Shown here in pieces: positions 60,995 through 64,000 of a stretch of DNA of 64,000 bases. The translations under genes were made by a program, and so were the position numbers. The number at the start of each line of letters is the position of its first letter. Position 1 is the first letter of the stretch. Source of the DNA: Dyadobacter sp. LHD-138 (GTDB lineage Bacteria > Bacteroidota > Bacteroidia > Cytophagales > Spirosomataceae); NCBI RefSeq assembly GCF_030929615.1, contig NZ_JAVFVU010000011.1, forward strand, positions 1 through 64,000. The letters are read 5' to 3'. A model generated the notes under the pieces. It did no database searches and was not told the DNA's origin. It saw nothing but the letters and a program-made list of their open reading frames with translations.

Positions 60995-62908
60995 ATGAAA
61001 TTGTTTCGCATTAAATTAGGTGTCCTGACATTGTTTGCCGCTTTGCTGGCGACAAACGCATTCTCGCAGAAAACGCACGATATTGACAGCAAAATAAAAC
61101 AGGTAACGTTGTACCGCAACGGCGCCGAGGTAACACGGGGTATGGCGATAGCTCTGGAAGAAGGACTTCATGAACTGGTTTTTAAAAATTTATCAAGCTC
61201 GGTTGACAAAGAAAGTGTCCGGCTGAGTGGTGTTGGAGATTTAACGATCTTGTCCGTCTTACCAAGAAGCAACTATAATAAGGAAGGCGAACGGCAAAAA
61301 TCGATCAAACTTCTGGAAGACCAGCGCGATCTTATCCATGACAAGCTGACTTATGAGCGCGGGATGCAAAATGTGTACAAACAGGAAGAGGAAATGCTGG
61401 TCAAAAACCAGCAGATCGGCGGGGCCAATGTGACGCTTAAAACGCTGGACTTAAAAGAGGCGATTGACTTCCAAAGAAAGAGGCTGACGGAGATTTTGGC
61501 AGAAAAATTAAAAACGGTTAACAACATTAAAAAACTGGAAGAAGATTTGAAACGTGTTGGCGAGCAGTTGACACCATTACAGACGGAAGCTCAAAAAGGT
61601 ACGACAGAAGTGGCTATCCAGATTTCTGTTAAAAAACTCACGCAAACAGATCTGGATTTGACCTATTATGTTGCCGATGCAGGTTGGTATCCGGTATATG
61701 ATGCGAAGGCGACGAATCTTTCTGGGCCCTTGGTACTTCATTATAAAGCCAGTGTTTTTCAATATTCCGGTGAAGACTGGAAAAAAGTGAAACTTACCTT
61801 ATCCACAGCCAATCCGAGAGGCAGATCCATCATTCCGCAGCTTAAAACCTGGTATTGGGGGTTTCCTAATGATTATAGTATGTACAAAAACCAATCTCAG
61901 GATAATCTGCCGGTCGTGGGTGGGATATCTGAGGTCAGTGGTTTTGTTAAAGACCAGGAAAATAATGCATTGGCCGGTGTATCGATTTTAATTAAAGGGA
62001 CAAATATAGGTGCTGTCACAGATGCAAATGGATTTTACCAGATTTCCATTCCGCCTAATCTGGCCAATAATCAAGCTGTACTGACTTTTACTTTTATTGG
62101 TTATCAAACGCAGACGAGAGGTATTACGTCAAGTAGAATGGATGTATTATTAAGGCCAGAGATAAGCGCGTTAAACGAAACTGTTGTAGTAGGCTATGGA
62201 GATCAGGTAAAGCATAAATCAATGGCTATGAGCCAGGCTGAAATAAGTATCAGAGGGGGAAGCGTGACGAAACTCGAAACCAGCGAACGCGAAGCTGCTA
62301 CAAGCGTTACCTATGAAATTCCAGTTGCTTACACCCTGCTGTCTGACGGGAAAACCTATGCGGTTGATATTAAAACTGAAAATGTGGCGGATAGCTATTA
62401 TGAATACATAAGTTTTCCGAAGGTCAAGCCGGATGTATATCTGAACGCTTATCTGCCCACATGGAATAACCTAAGTCTTTTGAGTGGTGATGTGAATTTG
62501 TTTCTGGAAGACAGTTATGTCGGTAAAACAAGGCTTGATGTGGAATCTGCGGCAGATACTTTAAGTTTTTCTTTTGGTCCGGACCGCTCGGTTATTGTAC
62601 AAAGAGAGCAGCTTAAAACGTTTACTAAGAAACAGCTTTTTGGAAACAATGTCACGGAAAACCGTGCCTATAAAATTACGGTTCGAAATACGAAAAAGGT
62701 CCCGGTGAGGATTGTCGTGAAGGATCAGTTCCCGCTGTCGAAGAATAAGGAGGTAGAAGTTTCAGATAAGTCTGCACCGGAAGCGAAGGTTGATGACACA
62801 ACCGGAGAAGTGATTTGGTCGCTCGTTTTACCAGCCGGCCAGAGTAAGGAACTGAACCTCAAATACACGGTCAAATATCCTCGTACAGGTTATGTAACCA
62901 GGGAATAA
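60995..62908 (+). CDS. DUF4139 (MuiA-like) protein with inserted SusC-type domain
   Basis: 637 residues: signal peptide (about 1-24, ending NAFSQ), an N-terminal DUF4140-like strand region (VTLYRNGAEVTRG), a coiled coil (about 100-195), then the DUF4139 beta domain (LTYYVADAGWYPVYDAKA). DUF4139 is interrupted at residues 313-402 by a carboxypeptidase-regulatory-like domain that ends in ALNETVVVGYG, the signature at the junction between the N-terminal extension and plug of SusC/RagA receptors. DUF4139 resumes afterwards (SFPKVKPDVYLNAYLPTW ... YTVKYPRTGY). Periplasmic or surface protein of unknown function. Confidence 0.85.
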   Translation: MKLFRIKLGVLTLFAALLATNAFSQKTHDIDSKIKQVTLYRNGAEVTRGMAIALEEGLHELVFKNLSSSVDKESVRLSGVGDLTILSVLPRSNYNKEGERQKSIKLLEDQRDLIHDKLTYERGMQNVYKQEEEMLVKNQQIGGANVTLKTLDLKEAIDFQRKRLTEILAEKLKTVNNIKKLEEDLKRVGEQLTPLQTEAQKGTTEVAIQISVKKLTQTDLDLTYYVADAGWYPVYDAKATNLSGPLVLHYKASVFQYSGEDWKKVKLTLSTANPRGRSIIPQLKTWYWGFPNDYSMYKNQSQDNLPVVGGISEVSGFVKDQENNALAGVSILIKGTNIGAVTDANGFYQISIPPNLANNQAVLTFTFIGYQTQTRGITSSRMDVLLRPEISALNETVVVGYGDQVKHKSMAMSQAEISIRGGSVTKLETSEREAATSVTYEIPVAYTLLSDGKTYAVDIKTENVADSYYEYISFPKVKPDVYLNAYLPTWNNLSLLSGDVNLFLEDSYVGKTRLDVESAADTLSFSFGPDRSVIVQREQLKTFTKKQLFGNNVTENRAYKITVRNTKKVPVRIVVKDQFPLSKNKEVEVSDKSAPEAKVDDTTGEVIWSLVLPAGQSKELNLKYTVKYPRTGYVTRE

Positions 62909-63074
62909 AGATTAAAATACCCTTAGGATTATTGTATTTGTTGGTAATTACTATCCGCAATAAATTACATTTGCATTTGAAAAATGATCTGAGTAGCTGA
63001 CAATCTGGCATTTTGACGCATTCAGGCGTGATATTTTTTAGATAAATTGAACGATTCACAATACATATACCATC

Positions 63075-64000
63075 ATGTTTAAAATATTTTCGAAGCTATT
63101 CGGCACAAAATCCGAGCGCGATTTGAAGGATCTGACTCCTTACGTTGCTTTGGTCAACGCGGAATACGCGAAACTGGTTTCTTTGTCTAACGATGAACTT
63201 AGAGCGCAGTCAGAAGGTCTGAAAGCACATATAGCCGCAGGATTGAAAGCAATTGATGATCAGATTGCCACCCTGCGGGAGGAAGCTAATGACGAGCCGA
63301 ATGTCGACACGAAAGAGGTGATCTTTAAAAAAATTGATACCCTTGAGCTTGACCGGAATAAAGAACTTGAAGTAATATTATTGGATATTCTTCCAAAAGC
63401 TTTTGCGATTGTGAAGGATACGGCGCGTCGTTTCAAAGAAAATGAAAGTCTGGAAGTGAACGCTTCTTACTTTGACCGTGAAATAGCAACGACGAAGACA
63501 AATGTTACTATTCATGGTGATAAAGCCGTTTGGAACAGTACCTGGGACGTAATTGGCCAGCCTATCAAATGGAATATGCAGCATTATGATGTGCAGCTTA
63601 TCGGTGGTTTGGTACTGCACCAGGGGAAAATCTCTGAGATGGCAACAGGGGAAGGAAAAACGCTTGTGGCTACTTTGCCGGCGTTTCTTAATGCCCTGGC
63701 AGGTTTAGGCGTTCACATCGTTACGGTGAATGATTACCTTGCAAAACGTGATGCGGAATGGAATGCCCCTCTTTTTGAATTCCACGGCATGAGCGTTGAT
63801 TGTATCGACCGCCACCAGCCAAACACACAGGCACGCCGCGACGCTTACAAGGCGAACCTTACTTACGGAACAAATAACGAATTCGGTTTTGACTACCTGC
63901 GTGACAATATGTCACGGACGCCGGACGAACTGGTACAACGAAAACACCATTTCGCGATGGTCGATGAGGTTGACTCCGTTTTGATCGATGATGCGCGTAC
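63075..64000 (+). CDS. secA: Preprotein translocase ATPase SecA (5' part)
   Basis: The first 308 codons are in the window and the gene runs past its right edge. ATG at 63075 ([10 protein letters not shown]). Visible are the Walker [38 protein letters not shown] and Walker [14 protein letters not shown]. It is the motor for Sec export. An insertion between the N-terminus and the nucleotide-binding fold (about 50-150) is normal for Bacteroidota SecA. Confidence 0.96.
   Translation, partial: MFKIFSKLFGTKSERDLKDLTPYVALVNAEYAKLVSLSNDELRAQSEGLKAHIAAGLKAIDDQIATLREEANDEPNVDTKEVIFKKIDTLELDRNKELEVILLDILPKAFAIVKDTARRFKENESLEVNASYFDREIATTKTNVTIHGDKAVWNSTWDVIGQPIKWNMQHYDVQLIGGLVLHQGKISEMATGEGKTLVATLPAFLNALAGLGVHIVTVNDYLAKRDAEWNAPLFEFHGMSVDCIDRHQPNTQARRDAYKANLTYGTNNEFGFDYLRDNMSRTPDELVQRKHHFAMVDEVDSVLIDDAR

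Overview
The window looks like chromosome of a Bacteroidota member, probably order Cytophagales and possibly Dyadobacter-like. The reasons are promoter -7 boxes of the TAnnTTTG type, lipobox lipoproteins, a bacillithiol gene (bshC), DUF3570, DUF4266 and DUF6686 family proteins, a SusC-type 'ETVVVGYG' motif, and an oligoendopeptidase, ECF sigma and CHAT repertoire common there. Genus is an inference. No rRNA, tRNA, CRISPR array, prophage or intact insertion sequence was seen.

Layout. 0-6 kb: a 5'-truncated class A beta-lactamase-like remnant, a cell-wall amidase, a HAD phosphatase with an APH-fold partner, an acyltransferase and a two-domain VOC protein. 6.2-9 kb: a compact cassette of thioredoxin-like protein, ApbE, DUF4266 lipopeptide and DUF3570 protein. 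9.2-11 kb: aroB and a DUF4136 lipoprotein. 11-17.7 kb (minus strand): a shortened dcw cell-wall/division cluster, rsmH-ftsL-ftsI-murE-mraY, with extragenic palindromic repeats between rsmH and ftsL. 17.8-22.2 kb: a TlpA-like lipoprotein, then a MarR regulator and a FadN-type beta-oxidation enzyme. 22-31.5 kb: a metzincin-like peptidase, an Rrf2 regulator, a glycosyltransferase/epimerase block and oligoendopeptidase F; two inverted copies of a 100-bp repeat bracket this interval. 31.6-37.2 kb: ECF sigma factor, membrane TPR protein, subtilisin-like protease and TPR-CHAT protease. 37-43 kb: a dicarboxylate symporter and a haem uptake operon (DUF6686-hmuTUVS) with a candidate Fur site. 43-50 kb: repeats, a giant alpha-2-macroglobulin lipoprotein and ispH. 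50.6-54.5 kb: a second ECF sigma/anti-sigma/surface-protein unit and bshC. 54.8-60.8 kb: a FadE-type acyl-CoA dehydrogenase, two glycosyltransferases, a FadA thiolase and a PspC-domain protein. 61-64 kb: a DUF4139 protein carrying an inserted SusC-like domain, and the start of secA.

Two points stand out. First, three separate beta-oxidation transcription units (marR-fadN, fadE, fadA) share an almost identical palindrome, TAGTATGC-NN-GCATACTA, placed on the promoter. In marR and fadE the palindrome covers the -33 box at the same distance from the -7 box. This suggests a MarR-controlled fatty-acid degradation regulon spread over 41 kb. Second, the sigma/TPR/S8/CHAT operon carries two complete protease active sites behind a sigma factor and a membrane protein, and resembles a proteolysis-gated signalling or conflict system. 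A third candidate system is the ApbE-DUF4266-DUF3570 cassette, in which the small lipoprotein carries a GAT motif that could be an FMN-acceptor site.
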